Assembly (NCBI GenBank): GCA_947685225.1
Contig: CANTUV010000035.1
Span: forward strand, 41,788,001-41,852,000
Direction: 5' to 3'
Length of the DNA stretch: 64,000 nucleotides
From: Garcia nutans
Lineage: Eukaryota; Streptophyta; Magnoliopsida; Malpighiales; Euphorbiaceae
Shown here: piece after piece, positions 1 to 11,530 of the stretch
How the letters are laid out: each line of letters begins with the position of its first letter
How positions within the stretch are numbered: position 1 is the first letter of the stretch
Made by a program: the position numbers and the translations under genes
The notes under the pieces: model-generated
What the model saw: only the letters and a program-made list of their open reading frames with translations
Told to the model about the DNA's origin: nothing
Databases searched by the model: none

Positions 1-534
1 AGTGAAACCAAGTTTCCTGCAAATGGAATTGGGCATTAGACTGACACTTGTACCTAAATCACATAAAGCTTTATTAAAATCTGTTTCACCAATAGTACAC
101 AGATAGAAAAACTCCCTGGGTATTTTAATTTTGAAGGAAGTTTATTTTGAATAACCGCACTGCATTCTTCTATAAGTGTGATCTTTGCATTTTCTTCTAA
201 CTTCCTTTTATTAGATAGCAATTCCTTTAAGAACTTCATATATATTGGCATCTGAGCAAGCGCATCTGTAAAAGGAATATTTATGTGAAGTTGTTTAAAT
301 ACTTTTAAAATTTTTTCATATTGCTTATCTAATTTTTGTTTCTTCAGTCTTTGAGGAAAAGGGATTTGAGGCTCATAAGTTTTTAAAATTTCTTTTGGTG
401 CTCCCTTCCCCCTAACTTCTTTTTCCTTTCTCTTTCTCCTTTACTAGTTTTTGGGGTTGGGTTGGTAAAGGGTCTTCAACTTTTAAACCACTTCTTAAGG
501 TCACATCTTTGCAATGCTCTCTTGGATTGACTTC
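1..534 (-). pseudogene. Athila-type gag C-terminus / protease fragment (element G, distal piece)
   Basis: Read on the minus strand, this is the gag-pol linker and start of the protease region of an Athila-lineage Ty3/gypsy element. A TLRSG-type linker motif is seen near 515-490. It is followed by KLFKQLHINIPF-like residues near 300-260 and the block MPIYMKFLKELLSNKRKLEE at 251-192. The same order occurs in element D at 31830-32250. The frame is open only from 251 to 54 and is broken on both sides, so it cannot make a working polyprotein. At 534 it is cut by element A, and the rest of the same gag resumes at 7559. The protease active site and everything downstream lie outside the window. Confidence 0.75.
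530..534. repeat. Target-site duplication, left copy (element A)
   Basis: ACTTC directly precedes the TGATGAGA start of the left LTR. The identical five bases follow the right LTR at 7554-7558. This fixes both ends of element A. Confidence 0.9.
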
Positions 535-2484
535 TGATGAGATAAATTTTATACTTGTTTTTAGTATGATTTTTATGTGTTTTTAGTTAATGTTTCATTT
601 GATTTTTGTTTAAAGTTTGTTTTAAGTGTTTATTTTAGGTTAAAGTGCAAAAACTCCCTTGGATTATCAAAACAATGAAGAAAGAGCAGGAATCAAGCAA
701 GACATGGCCAAGCCAAAGCAAGCTTGGCCATGTCCCTTAAAAGAATTTCAAGGCAGTAGTTGACACGGCCAGGAGACAAGGCCAAGCCACTGGCCGTGTC
801 TCACCTAAAGGGAAAAATCAAAGAAACCAAGAAAGAAAGGAAAATTTGGCAGTAGCTGACACTGGCAGGTGACACGGCCAAGCCACTGGTCGTGTCACAT
901 GACACGGCCATAAGCTTGGCCATGTCCCATCCTAAGCCAAAGAGTAAGTAAAGTGAAGAGCAAAAGGAAAGATGGCAAACAGAAGGTGACACAGCCACTG
1001 GCCATGTCACATGACACGACCACAAGCTTGGCCGTGTCACTCCTTGAAGAACAAAGAAAAGAAAGAAAGAAAGAGAGGCAGTGATGGACACGGCCAACTA
1101 GCTTGGCTGTGTCCTAAATAAAAATGAGAGACACGGCCAAGCCACTCATGGCTTGGCTGTGTCACCTATGGAAATGTTGAATTCTTTTGCATGGATTGAG
1201 GAACAAGTGCGAGACAAATGATTTGCCAAAAGAAAGATTAAAGAAAGGAAAAGCTTGCCTAAATGATGGAAAGAAAGATTAAACAAAGGGAATGTGGGAG
1301 ACAAGTGAGAGTGGTGTGAGTTGGAAGGTATGGGTTTGAGCTTTGAATGAAATAAAAAGAGAAGGAAATGCAAGAACCAAGGACAAACTTGGAGAGGAGG
1401 AGGTTTTGGGCATACACGGCTTGGGTGAGGGAGAGAGTGACACTCTCCTTAGCTCTTTATCTTCATCCTCCATTTCTATCCTCTCCATCTTCTCCATCTT
1501 TCATTGGCAAGCTCTTGAAGGTTGAAGAAGTTTCATTGAAAGTTTTGGTGACTTGAGGAAGCTCCATTCCATCTTCCAAAGGCATAATCAATTGAAGGGT
1601 TGGTGACTTGAGAAAGCTCCATCCCATATTGCAAAAGGGAATCAACAATTGAAGAGGGCTTGAGTTCTTCATCATACACCCAAGTGGAGCTAGGAGGAAG
1701 ACTAGTAATCCTACTCTTGGCATCTTCACAAGGGGTTTTTCTATTTTCTCTTTCAATTCATTTCAATATTGTTGTTGTTGTATTAAGAGTATTGAACATG
1801 AACTAACTCATTCTCTATCTAGATATTGATGAACCCTAGCTTATTTGTATGGATTGAATAATTTTATTTGATGGAGTTGTTTTATTCTTATGATGCTTAA
1901 TGATTTATTTCCAATTGATAATAGCATGCTTATTGATTGGTTGCAATTTTTATATTATTGACTTGAGAAAGCTTGATATGAATTGAATACTCATAAGAGT
2001 TGAGGATTGATTGGAGTGCTAGAGATAGACTTACAAGATCCTTTGGCTTATGATTCCTTGTTCTTAATGCATGATCTATTTAATTATGTTTGAGAAGAGA
2101 TTCCGGTATTCTACTTAGTGAATAGGGATTAATTCACTTGAGAGAGATTTTAGTCTAAATTAGAGGAACGCCAATTCAACTCTATTATGTGATTTAATTG
2201 AATTGATTTTCATAAATATAATTGTGGCTAGGGGGATTCAATATCTGGATAGTATTATTACCATCAATCCTTTTTTAACAACACTCAATTTATCCTTGCT
2301 TTCATTTATTTAAGTTAATTGTCTTTAATTATAAAACATCACAAAAATTATTGATTTGCTAAACAACAGTTAAGTTTTACACTAGTACTTGACCTTGTCC
2401 CTAGTGGAATGATAACTCACTCACTACTTTATTACTTGGGCGACCCGTGCACTTGTGGTATTGCAATAGCATTCGCGCGCACCA
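535..2484 (+). repeat. 5' LTR of element A
   Basis: It starts TGATGAGATAAATTTTATAC and ends GCGCACCA, just before the primer site. The first third carries the palindromic GACACGGCC array. The last 700 bases (from about 1776) closely match the LTR of element D (29620-30325). Compared with the right LTR there are scattered substitutions and small indels, including a short run near 615-640 that is missing at the equivalent place near 5680. The insertion is therefore not very recent. Confidence 0.9.
700..1170. repeat. Palindromic GACACGGCC / GGCCGTGTC array (dialect i) in 5' LTR A
   Basis: There are roughly six gapped palindromes in which GACACGGCC (or a one-base variant) is followed within 6-25 bases by GGCCGTGTC. 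Examples lie at 761-800, 873-895, 903-928, 1013-1038, 1085-1112 and 1131-1164. Spacers reuse the words AAGCCA, CACAAGCTT and GGCAGTAGCT. The same kind of array is in the right LTR. Confidence 0.9.
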
Positions 2485-2490
2485 AGTTTT

Positions 2491-2511
2491 TGGCCCCGCT
2501 GCCGGGACAAC
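2491..2511 (+). promoter_or_regulatory. Primer binding site of element A (tRNA-Asp type, mutated)
   Basis: The sequence TGGCCCCGCTGCCGGGAC lies seven bases after the LTR end. Athila elements typically carry TGGCGCCGTTGCCGGGGA, complementary to the 3' end of tRNA-Asp. This copy differs at a few positions. Confidence 0.8.
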
Positions 2512-2712
2512 GGTTTCAATATTAGTAATATAATCAAGACTATTGATTTAGTTTTATTTTCATTTGTTTTTAACATTGGTTCTTGCTTGTTGTGATAGTT
2601 TATTTGTTTGTTTGTTTTCTTTGAATTGTTTGTTTGTTGTGTTTGAATTTGTTTCTTTTTAATTGTTTATTTGTTTTTCTTTAAATTGTTAAGTGTTCTT
2701 TTTGTTGTAAAG

Positions 2713-3090
2713 ATGCAGTTTTCACAGTACAGGGGAGTTTATGATAGGGACTATAATTTTGACATGGCATGGCAATTCACGGAATTAACGAATCAACCTA
2801 AGATGCTAAATGCAAGAGGAAGAGTACATATGCCACGCCAAGAGATATGTGCAGCATGTGGCAATGTAGGACATAGTGCCAATACATGTTCATTTGGTTT
2901 CGAACGATACCAAGAATGGCAAGAGGAAGAATATGACTACCAAAGTTTTCAGCAGATGGGTAGAAATGACCCATATTCCAATCCTTATAATCCAAGCTGG
3001 GAAAGCCACCCAAATTTTTCCTGGGAGAATCAGCAGCAAATTCCACCTCAAAATTTTTTTCAACCTTACCAAAAAGGTCCTTACTTTTAA
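2713..3090 (+). pseudogene. Truncated Athila gag with zinc knuckle (element A)
   Basis: This open frame of about 125 residues begins at the ATG at 2713; an upstream in-frame ATG at 2671 lies in the AT/T-rich leader and is less likely. It carries CAACGNVGHSANTC, a CX2CX4HX4C nucleocapsid knuckle. This is followed by the Athila-typical NPYSNPYNPSWESHPNFSW segment, also seen in D near 31490-31550. The whole N-terminal gag domain present in D (30454-31300) is missing, so this is only the nucleocapsid end. A stop at 3088-3090 separates it from the next frame. It could still be a small RNA-binding protein, but I regard it as a relic retained in a non-autonomous element. Confidence 0.65.
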
Positions 3091-3129
3091 GAATAATTTT
3101 TAAACCAAGACCACCTTAAGGAACCCACA

Positions 3130-3912
3130 TTGGAGGATAAGTTAAATGCCTATATTCAAAAACACACACTGAATCAAGATCACCTTAAGGAACCCACTTT
3201 GGAGGAAAGATTGAATACCTTCATTCAAAATTGCCCACAAAATATAGATCAACCTAAGAAACTCACATTGGAGGAAAGATTGAATGCCTTCATTCAAAAT
3301 AGCGAGCAGCTTCTAGCTCAATGCAAGCAATCCATAGTAGAAGATGATTTGAATGCTTACCTTCAACTTAGCACACAAAATCAGGAAAGGGACAATGAGA
3401 GGTTTGAGTCTTTGGAAGAATCAGTGAAGAGGGTGGAAACTAAAGTTGGGCAGCTGGCACATCAACTCCAAACACACCAAAGGGAGGAGTCTCCTAGCCA
3501 ATTGGAGCAAAGCCAGGTAATTACAAATTCGAGGAGTGAACAGGTAATATATAACAACTTTTGTGATTCCTTCGATGCAGGTACTAATCAAGAAGGAAAT
3601 GGCGAGGAGATACAATCCAACATAGAGGAGCTGAGTCAAACAAAGGAGGAGGAGAATTTGGAAGCATCAACATGGATAAAATTGCATGAACCTCCAAATC
3701 CTTTTATGCCACCAATTTCATTCCCACGTAGGCTGAAGGAAGAGAACCAAGGTATGCATATTCCTAAACTCTATGACATGTCCTATAGCAAAGATAGTAT
3801 AGATAAACTTGAGGTGGCCATTACCTTAGAAGTAGAGCCTAATATTTTCAATTTAGAAATTGAGGAGAGCAAATTAATATTAAATGATGAGGTTGTTGAG
3901 AGGGAACTTTAA
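3130..3912 (+). CDS. Gag C-terminal tandem-repeat ORF of element A (260 aa)
   Basis: An uninterrupted 260-residue frame lies downstream of the knuckle fragment. Residues 1-90 hold about four copies of a 35-40 residue repeat with the core TLEERLNAFIQN. In DNA the repeat starts slightly before the ATG, near 3109. Residues about 100-125 (VETKVGQLAHQLQTHQ) match the gag C-terminus of D (NLEN-VGQIAKLLSERPQG near 31725-31770). The remainder is acidic and unlike any domain I recognise. The repeats are charged and probably alpha-helical. It reads as a gag tail expanded by internal duplication, on a different frame from the knuckle. Whether it is translated is unknown; a host gene is unlikely because it lies between the LTRs. 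Confidence 0.6.
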   Translation: MEDKLNAYIQKHTLNQDHLKEPTLEERLNTFIQNCPQNIDQPKKLTLEERLNAFIQNSEQLLAQCKQSIVEDDLNAYLQLSTQNQERDNERFESLEESVKRVETKVGQLAHQLQTHQREESPSQLEQSQVITNSRSEQVIYNNFCDSFDAGTNQEGNGEEIQSNIEELSQTKEEENLEASTWIKLHEPPNPFMPPISFPRRLKEENQGMHIPKLYDMSYSKDSIDKLEVAITLEVEPNIFNLEIEESKLILNDEVVEREL

Positions 3913-4008
3913 ATTGCTAAAGAGGGTGAGAAAGAGATTCAACCAAACTTGGTTGAACTTAAAAAGACCCTAAAAATTTTGGAATTTATTTTAGTTGGGT
4001 AGAAAAAT

Positions 4009-4245
4009 ATGCAACCAATGATCATCCCTCCCACTTTTGGAAGCGAGAAAGAGCAAAAAATGAATATAACCATTTTGCATACTGAAAAATATTTTTACCA
4101 AGTTCCTATAGCATTGGAAGATCACCCCAAGACAGCCTTCACGTGTTCTCATTGGCCAATTGCTCATCCAAGGATGCTACCTAGGCTTTGCCGTACATCG
4201 GGTACATTTCAAAGTTGCATGTTATTCATCCTCTCACTCATGGGC
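4009..4245 (+). pseudogene. Reverse transcriptase scrap in element A
   Basis: The frame around 4080-4140 reads YFYQVPIALEDHPKTAFTC. This is the Athila RT stretch seen in D at 33440-33495 (YFQIPIALKDQEKTTFTC). It is followed by degraded remains of the next motif (TFQSCM near 4205-4220). Only about 60 residues of RT survive, and the catalytic xxDD box is absent. It shows that A derives from a full Athila by internal deletion rather than by assembly from unrelated DNA. Confidence 0.7.
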
Positions 4246-5600
4246 TAAAATTGCATTATGGGTGGAAGGAGCCCTACACATCACATATGGGAACGATGGA
4301 AATCAGGTTTCACCTGAACTCTCTCTTAGTTTATGCATTCTCACATTAGGGACAATGTGAATATTTAAGTGTGGGGTGCATTTTGTGTTTTTACTTTTAA
4401 GTAATTTTTGTTTAATTTTAGTTAATGTTTTTAATGTTTTTCTTTGAATAAATAAATTTTGGAAAGTTCAATTGTTATAAACATTGTTGACAGATGACTT
4501 TTGAATTTTTGAAGCATGAATTTGAGAATTGAGTAGAATTGGTGCTTATTGTCAATTTTGTTGGTTTTTCTTTGCATCACCATTAACCTAGTGAGGAATT
4601 GAGCCATCAACTGATCATTCTTGTTATGGGTGAACATCTTTGATTGATGACTTGCTAGAACTTGCTTTGATATGCATTTTAAGATTACATAAAAATTTCA
4701 ATTTGGCATCAAGATGATTAAGGCAATTAGGTGAACCCACTTTGGCTTAAAAAGACCAACCCTATTTTTAACCTTAGTTAGACAATTTTGAACCTATCTC
4801 ATTTTTCCTTTTCTTTCTTTTTCGCAACACTACCAACTTTGAATCATACTATTTTGTCTCTTACCCTTTCATTAGGTCAAGAGCATTTTAAGAACGTCTA
4901 CAACCGAGTGTTGTGTCGAATTAAGTGTGGGGTTAAATTTAGTAGGTTTAAGATTGCAAACTATTATATTCTTATAAAAAAATCATTGTTAAAAAAAACA
5001 AATAATAAAAAAAATAATAATTGTTGTTCTTGTTGAAAGGGTTGGAATATGTTTGGGAATAATCATTGCAAGATGTAATAAGTGAGTTCCCTTGAAAAAC
5101 TCTTTAATGTCAAGGGGTAGTTAAGAGGAAGGTGTTTTGGGATTGTTGGGTTATATATATATGATTGGTTACTTCATTCTTGAAGTGCTCTTGAACTTAA
5201 TGATTAAGCTCACATTTTCTAAATGCCACGCCTTTACCTTAGCCCCATTACAACCCAAAGAAAGACCTTTTGATTGATGCTTGATTATAATTAAGTGGTG
5301 GAGATTTGATAGATAAGCAAGCCTATGGCGATAATCTTTCATTGATTGTTATAAGTGTAAACACCACCATGATCAAACACTTTTAAGAGTTGGTGAGGGA
5401 GCGACAACATAGGTTATGCATGGAAAACCACTTAATTGCATTGGTATCAATTTTGTTTGATTTGATATCGATTGCGGATTTAGGGATAGGAAAGTCTTTA
5501 TGCATTTTTATAACTCTTGAACTTGACAAATTTTTCTTGTTTAGCTTGTTTTGATTTTAGCCTTGCTTAGGGACAAGCAAGGAATTAAGTGTGGGGTATT
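4246..5600 (+). other. Non-coding 3' region of element A with polypurine tract
   Basis: This AT-rich stretch has no convincing frame. The purine-rich word AAGTGTGGGGT occurs near 4368-4378, and again at 5587-5597 directly before the 3' LTR. The second is placed correctly to be the plus-strand primer (polypurine tract). Confidence 0.65.
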
Positions 5601-7553
5601 TGATGAGATCAATTTTATACTTGCTTTTAGTATGATTTTTATGTGTTTTTAGTTAATGTTTCATTTGATTTTTGTTTAAAGTTTGTTTTAGGTTAAAGTG
5701 CAAAAACTCCCTTGGATGATCAAAACAGTGAAGAAAGAGCAGGAATCAAGCAAGACATGGCCAAGCCAAAGCAAGCTTGGCCGTGTCCCTCAAAAGAATT
5801 TCAAGGCAATAGCTGACACGGCGCCAAGCCACTGGCCGTGTCTCACCTAAAAGGCATAATCAAAGAAACCAAGAAAGAAAGGAAAATTTGGCAGTAGCTG
5901 ACACTGGCAGGTGACACGGCCAAGCCACTGGCCATGTCACATGAAACGGCCACAAGCTTGGCCATGTCCCATGCTAAGCCAAAGAGTAAGTAAAGTGAAG
6001 AACAAAAGGAAAGATGGAAAACAGAAGGTGACATACCCACATGACACGGCCAAGCCACTGGCCGTGTCACATGATACGGCTACAAGCTTGGCCGTGTCAC
6101 TCCTTGAAGAACAAAGAAAAGAAAGAAAGAAAGAGAGGCAGTGATGGACACGGCCAACTAGCTTGGCCGTCCCAAAGAAAAATGAGAGACACGGCCAAGC
6201 CACTCATGGCTTGGTAGTGTCACCTACGGAAATGTTGAATTCTTTTGCACGGATTGAGGAACAAGTGGGAGACAAACGATTTGCTTTTGCCAAAAGAAAG
6301 ATTAAAGAAAGGAAAAGCTTGCCTAAATTATGGAAAGAAAGATTAAACAAAGGGAATGTGGGAGACAAGGGAGAGTGGTGTGAGTTGGAAGGTATGGGTT
6401 TGAGCTTTGAATGAAATAAAAAGAGAAGGAAATGCAAGAACCAAGGACAAACTTGGAGAGGAGGAGGTTTTGGGCATACACGACTTGGGTGAGGTAGAAA
6501 GTGACACTCTCCTTAGCTCTTCATCTTCATCCTCCATTTCTATCCTCTCCATCTTCTCCATCTTCCATTGGCAAGATCTTGAAGGTTGAAGAAGTTTCAT
6601 TGAAAGGTTTGGTGACTTAAGGAAGCTCCATTCCATCTTCCAAAGGCATAATCAATTGAAGGGTTGGTGACTTGAGAAAGCTCCATCTCATATTGCAAAA
6701 GGGAATCAACAATTGAAGAGGGCTTGAGTTCTTCATCATACACCCAAGTGGAGCTAGGAGGAAGACTAGTAATCCTACTCTTGGCATCTTCACAAGGGGT
6801 TTTTCTATTTTCTCTTTTAATTCATTTCATTATTGTTGTTGTTGTATTAAGAGTATTGAACATGAACTAACTCATTCTCTATCTAGATATTGATTAACCC
6901 TAGCTTATTTGTATGGATTAAATAATTTTATTTGATGGAGTTGTTTTATTCTTATGATGCTTAATGATTTATTTCCAATTGATAATATCATGCTTATTGA
7001 TTGGTTGCAATTTTCATATTATTGACTTGAGAAAGCTTGATATGAATTGAATACTCATAAGGGTTGAGGATTGATTGGAGTGCTAGAGATAGACTTATAA
7101 GATCCTTTGGCTTATGATTCCTTATTCTTAATGCATAATCTATTTAATTATGTTTGAGAAGAGATTCCGGCATTCTACTTAGTTATTAGGGATTAATTCA
7201 CTTGAGAGAGGTTTTAGTCTAAATTAGAGGAATGCCAATTCAACTCTATTATGTGATTTAATTGAATTGATTTTCATAAATATAATTGTGGCTAGGGGGA
7301 TTTAATATCTGGATAGTATTATTACCATCAATCCTTTTTGCACAACACTCAATTTATCCTTGCTTTCATTTATTTAAGTTAATTGTCTTTAATTATAAAA
7401 CATCACAAAAACTATTGATTTGCTAAACAACAGCTAAGTTTTACACTAGTACTTGACCTTGTCCCTAGTGGAACGATAACTCACTCACTACTTTATTACT
7501 TGGGCAACCCGTGCACTTGCGGTATTGCAATAGCATTAGCTTTGCGAGCACCA
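5601..7553 (+). repeat. 3' LTR of element A
   Basis: It starts TGATGAGATCAATTTTATAC and ends GCGAGCACCA, followed by the ACTTC duplication. It matches 535-2484 along its length with scattered changes, including small indels in the palindrome array. Confidence 0.9.
5750..6225. repeat. Palindromic GACACGGCC array (dialect i) in 3' LTR A
   Basis: This is the same order of palindromes as at 700-1170, with extra decay. Examples include 6040-6068 and 6073-6098, where CACAAGCTT-type spacers are kept. Confidence 0.9.
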
Positions 7554-7558
7554 ACTTC
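7554..7558. repeat. Target-site duplication, right copy (element A)
   Basis: ACTTC, identical to 530-534. Confidence 0.9.
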
Positions 7559-8909
7559 CATTTGGCTAGGAAGTGCTCCTTGATTCCGATTATGGAGAGA
7601 ACTTGCAATCTGACCTATTTATGTCTCAAGATTCTGATTCTGAGTTGAGAGAAGTTCAATTTGTTGCTCAAGCTTTTCATGTTGCTTTTCAATTTTCTCA
7701 AATCTCTTGATGTTGCTCCAATGAATTTCTCCAATGCAAATTCATATGACAGCTTTTCTGGAGGATGGAATCCTTGATTTTGATTTTTGATGTATGGTGG
7801 CTGATAAGGTGCTTTATGATTGTTTTGGGTTCCCCATGACAAGTTGGGATGATTTCTCCATGTTTGGTTGTATGTGTTTACTTGAAGAAAAGCTGGACCT
7901 CTATTCTGGTTGCCAAAAAACTGGACTTGCTCCATAATTTTGCAATCAGCTGTGTTATGGTTTCCTCCACATCCTTCACAAGTTAAGGATGAAGTAAAGT
8001 TGACATGCTCCAATTTCTTTGCTATTATTTCTACCTTGGCTTCAATCAAAGAAAAATTGTTAATTTCATGTAAACCAGCAACTTTTTTATGAACATTATG
8101 TTTTGAAGTCCAATGGTAGTTGTTTGCTGCCATTTCTTCAATAAAATTGATTGCTTCAGAATGAGCTTTGTTCATAATTGCACCTCCAGTTGCTGTATCT
8201 ATTGTGCCCTTAATATTTGGATGAAGGCCGTTATAAAAAGTTTGAATCAAAAGCCATTCAGGAACTCCATTATGAGGACATTTTCTTTGTAAACTTTTTA
8301 AACATTCCCAAGCTTCATATAAACTTTCACCATCTTGTTGAACAAAGCTTGTGATATCATTTCTCAATTTAACAATTTTTGCAGGTGAAAAATATTTTGC
8401 TAGGAAAGCAGCGGCTAATTGATCATATGTAGTGAATGTACCAGGTGCTTTAAAAGTGAGCCAATCCTTTGCTTAATCCCTTAAAGAAACTGGAAAAAGT
8501 GGCAAATGAATAGCATCATCAGATACACCATTAATTTTAAAAGTATTACATATTTCTAAAAAAATTAGAGATGTGAGCATATGCATCCTCATGTGGAAAA
8601 ACCATGAAAAACTGATTGTTGAATCAGATTAATAAGCACTGGTTTTAGATTGAAAGTATTAGCTTGCACAGGTGGTTTAATAATGCTAGATCTTGGCTGA
8701 GTAGATGGCATAGCATATTGCTTAAGTGTCATATTTTTTGGATCTCCCATGGTTGATTCTTCGTCAGATGTATCCGTAGGATTATTGGCTAAAATTTCTT
8801 CCACTTTTTGCTTCTCTTTTCTTTCCTTTTTTTTCTTCCTAAAAAGCCGTTCAATTTCTGGATTATATGGTTCAAGCATTGAGTTAGGATCTCTTCGCAT
8901 ATAAACCAA
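7559..8909 (-). pseudogene. Athila-type gag (element G, proximal piece)
   Basis: On the minus strand from 8909 the frame begins near MRRDPNSMLEPYNPEIE with a basic and acidic N-terminus. Frameshifts and a stop at 8368-8588 interrupt the capsid part, whose residues remain recognisable (HISNF, SDDAI, KYFSPAK). From 8367 to 7615 it is open: residues 1-110 are the retrotransposon gag domain (SFVQQDGESLYEAWE, IQTFYNGL). CEGCGGNHNTADC is the CX2CX3HX4C knuckle, followed by NHPNLSW and the C-terminal tail. It aligns with D gag at 30700-31750. Translation fails because of the frame breaks, and the gene is cut at 7558 by element A; its continuation lies at 534-1. Confidence 0.85.
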
Positions 8910-8976
8910 AAATTGAGAAATTTATGCGGAAAAGTAAAAATATCCAAAGCAACACTAATATTAGAATGATCGCTTC

Positions 8977-8995
8977 CTTGGCAGCGGAGCCAAAA
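8977..8995 (-). promoter_or_regulatory. Primer binding site of element G (degenerate tRNA-Asp type)
   Basis: The minus strand reads TTTTGGCTCCGCTGCCAAGG immediately inside the LTR. This is a degenerate version of the Athila tRNA-Asp primer site. Confidence 0.65.
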
Positions 8996-8997
8996 CT

Positions 8998-10460
8998 TGT
9001 TGTGGACTCAGCCTAGCTATCTGCAAGTGCACATATCATAACAAGCAATATAATGATAAGTAGAGTATCATTCCCACGAGAAAGTTTTCTTCTAAGTACT
9101 GATCAATTAAAACTAAGTATTATTTGGATGATAAAATTTGATTTATGATTAAGCAAAACAAATTACTTTGAATTAAATCTAATGTTATGAAACTTAGGGT
9201 TAAGTCACCTTTATTGATTTATCATGAGTTTTCTAAAGTATTAATTTAATTTAGTTTTCCTTTCATTAATGGTTAATTTCTCCTACATTAAGCTCAAGTC
9301 TTTCTCAAGTACTAGAACTAATATCTATTTAATCCTTATGTCTACTCTCGTGATCACAAGTAATTAAGCCAATTCATTAGGTTTTGTGAGAGTTTTTGAA
9401 TTAACCTCTTAAGTGTTTAACCTTATCTCTAAGTGAAAAACTTTTTTAAGATTGTTACCTCTATAGAGTAATGTTATGCTTCCACTCTTGCTCCATCACA
9501 CAACACCTCAATTCAATTAATTATTGGCCAGATAATTAAAGCATTAAGAGTAAAGATAACAAAATAATTTAAGGTTAAACTAAATTAATTCAAATAGGCA
9601 TTTATAACTCCATGATAAATTCAATGAAAGGGATCAACCCTAAAGATGATTAGTTATTCATTATTGAAATAAAAATATTAAAAATATTAAAGAAAGACAT
9701 TAAAAACATAATTTAAAGAATAAGAAATATTAAACTCTATTTCTTTGAAGAAGAACTTGACTTGGAACTTGAATTTCTTCTTGAACCAAAATTTCACTCT
9801 CCTTCTTGAAAAAACTCTAAACTATATTTTATTTCTTGAATGAATCTAATCTAATTCTTGTAAATCTTTCATATCTTGAAACCTTAGAGGAAGTGTGTTT
9901 AAATAGAGTGTTTGGAAGCTTCATTAGTGGGAAAAAACTAAAAAATGTTAGGCCACATCTTGTTTGGTTCACCACCTATCCAATTTTCTGCTCAAAGTCA
10001 TGAATTTTGGCCCCACGGTCATGGCTTTTGAGTGCCATGATCATGGCCTGAGTTGGATTGGATGGTTTGAGCAGTTTACAGTTGTAAAATGGTCAGCAGG
10101 GTAGGCCACAGTCGTGGTCTTTCAATGCCACGGTTGTGGCATGTAAATGGAGACTGCTAACTTTGAATTTTCTTCTCTTTCTTGGCTCGGGCAGTAGAGA
10201 AATCAATCCTACGATCGTATCCTGCCAATGCCACTGTCATGGCCTTCATTTGGCTTTTGGATTTTTGTACGAGCGTGGCATTTGTTATTTCTTCATTTTT
10301 GCTTGCCTTTCTTCATTTTTTGTACCTCTAATTATTAGAAACTTTGAATCTTGTCTTTCCAAGCATGATTATAATAATTCTAACTCAAATACACAAAATT
10401 CATCAAATTCAATTGCAAAACGATTAACATTATGGTTAGAATTATAAAAAATGTTGATCA
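8998..10460 (-). repeat. 5' LTR of element G (Athila-type, minus strand)
   Basis: The boundary next to the primer site is TGTTGTGGACTC on the plus strand (start 8998 or 9001). The distal boundary is inferred at ...GTTGATCA (10460), after which the sequence abruptly matches a Tekay LTR. The partner LTR lies outside the window, so the outer edge is not proven by a duplication. No coding frame is credible. It contains a palindromic GCCACGG-type array. Confidence 0.65.
10008..10275. repeat. Palindromic GCCACGG / CCGTGGC array (dialect iii) in LTR G
   Basis: Repeated short palindromes of the form GCCACGGTNGTGGC lie at 10013-10026, 10036-10050, 10104-10118, 10127-10142 and, weaker, 10225-10275. 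The stretch 10104-10147 is close to 28417-28460 in the Tekay LTR F. Confidence 0.8.
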
Positions 10461-11337
10461 TAATTTCACTCTATCAATATATAAGACATATACATATACC
10501 TAACATATACTACACATATGCATGAGGTATACATTGGTGGTGGAAAAGTTGGTTTTAATTAAATAATAATAATAGTACTAATAATAAAGTGAAGATAATA
10601 AAGTCAAAAGGAGAAGAGAGTTGATTGGTGGAGAGTACATTTACGTAATTAATGTATAATATTATATTGTTACAAATAAGGATGAAAGTTTAAAAAGAAG
10701 AGTCTTCTTTCTTCTTCTTTCGCTTTAAACGTGTGATTGAGAGAGAGTGAGAAAAGCTTATTTTATTCATAGATACACCAAATTCATAAGAGTTTTAAGA
10801 GGTTTGAAGGTGGATATTGAAGGTTTGGCAAAGAATTCAAGTAAGTACTTTCTTCTTGAGCTTATTTTATGGATTTTATATGCATATGTATATGTATGAT
10901 ATAGTTAGTGAGAAAAAGTAATGATTAATTGAATAATATGATGAAAATGATATACTGAAGTATATATATATTCAATTGATACATAAATGAAGTAAATATG
11001 GTTAGATGTTGGAGATAATGATGAGTAATTGAAATTGAGGAAAAGAGTAAGGGTTTGATAAAGTTGAGTTGGGGATTGGGTGGATTGCTATATGGATGAT
11101 GGTATGAAAGAAATATATGATGATTTTTATTATGATTTTGTATTTAGATTAACAAGAAGTAAGTAAAGAAGAGTAAACATTGAATAGCCAAAGGTTTGTA
11201 CATAATCTCTTTGGTTTATACATATGATCTTGAGTTTGTATATATTTGATTTAACATGATTTGGAGTTATTATATGATATGTGAGTATTATATTAATGAA
11301 AATAGAGTGAAAGTGTGTTTTTGTGATGTCTTGGGCG

Positions 11338-11530
11338 TACCCAGAGATTTAGCCTGACACACCCAATGATATGCCCATGTCTCTGGGCATGTCGTAGTCA
11401 CTGTAATACAAACTTGAAGACACAGGCAGTGACACTCCTATATCTCTGGGCGTGTTGTAGCTATTGTGAGATAGAATTAAGGACACGACCAGTGACATGC
11501 CCATTTTCCTATGCGTGTCAAGGTTTCTAT
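11338..11530. repeat. Palindromic GACACG / GGGCGTGTC array (dialect ii) in LTR H
   Basis: Three units of about 65 bases are seen, each with two direct half-sites (GACACNNCC) then an inverted one (GGGCGTGTC or GGGCATGTC). They are separated by spacers such as GTAGCTATTGTGAGATAGAA. Confidence 0.85.

Larger units (their letters stand above)
535..7553 (+). mobile_element. Element A: complete non-autonomous Athila-derived LTR retrotransposon
   Basis: Two LTRs of about 1.95 kb (535-2484 and 5601-7553) flank a 3.1 kb internal region. The internal region holds a tRNA-Asp-type primer site, a shortened gag in two frames, a scrap of reverse transcriptase and a long non-coding tail. A perfect ACTTC duplication surrounds it, so the element is structurally complete. 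It lacks protease, a usable RT, RNase H and integrase and would need an Athila partner. Its LTR 3' half and leader resemble element D, which makes a D-like Athila the likely helper lineage. It is inserted into element G in the opposite orientation. Confidence 0.9.

Noticed and set aside
5843..6203. Several overlapping open frames on both strands across the GACACGGCC arrays, giving repetitive peptides (e.g. DTAKPLAVS-like, MGVSMGV-like)
   Set aside because: The palindromic arrays lack stop triplets in several frames at once, so open frames appear on both strands automatically. The same happens at 11349, 19528, 25719, 36233, 43078, 50441 and 53018. There is no independent sign of coding.
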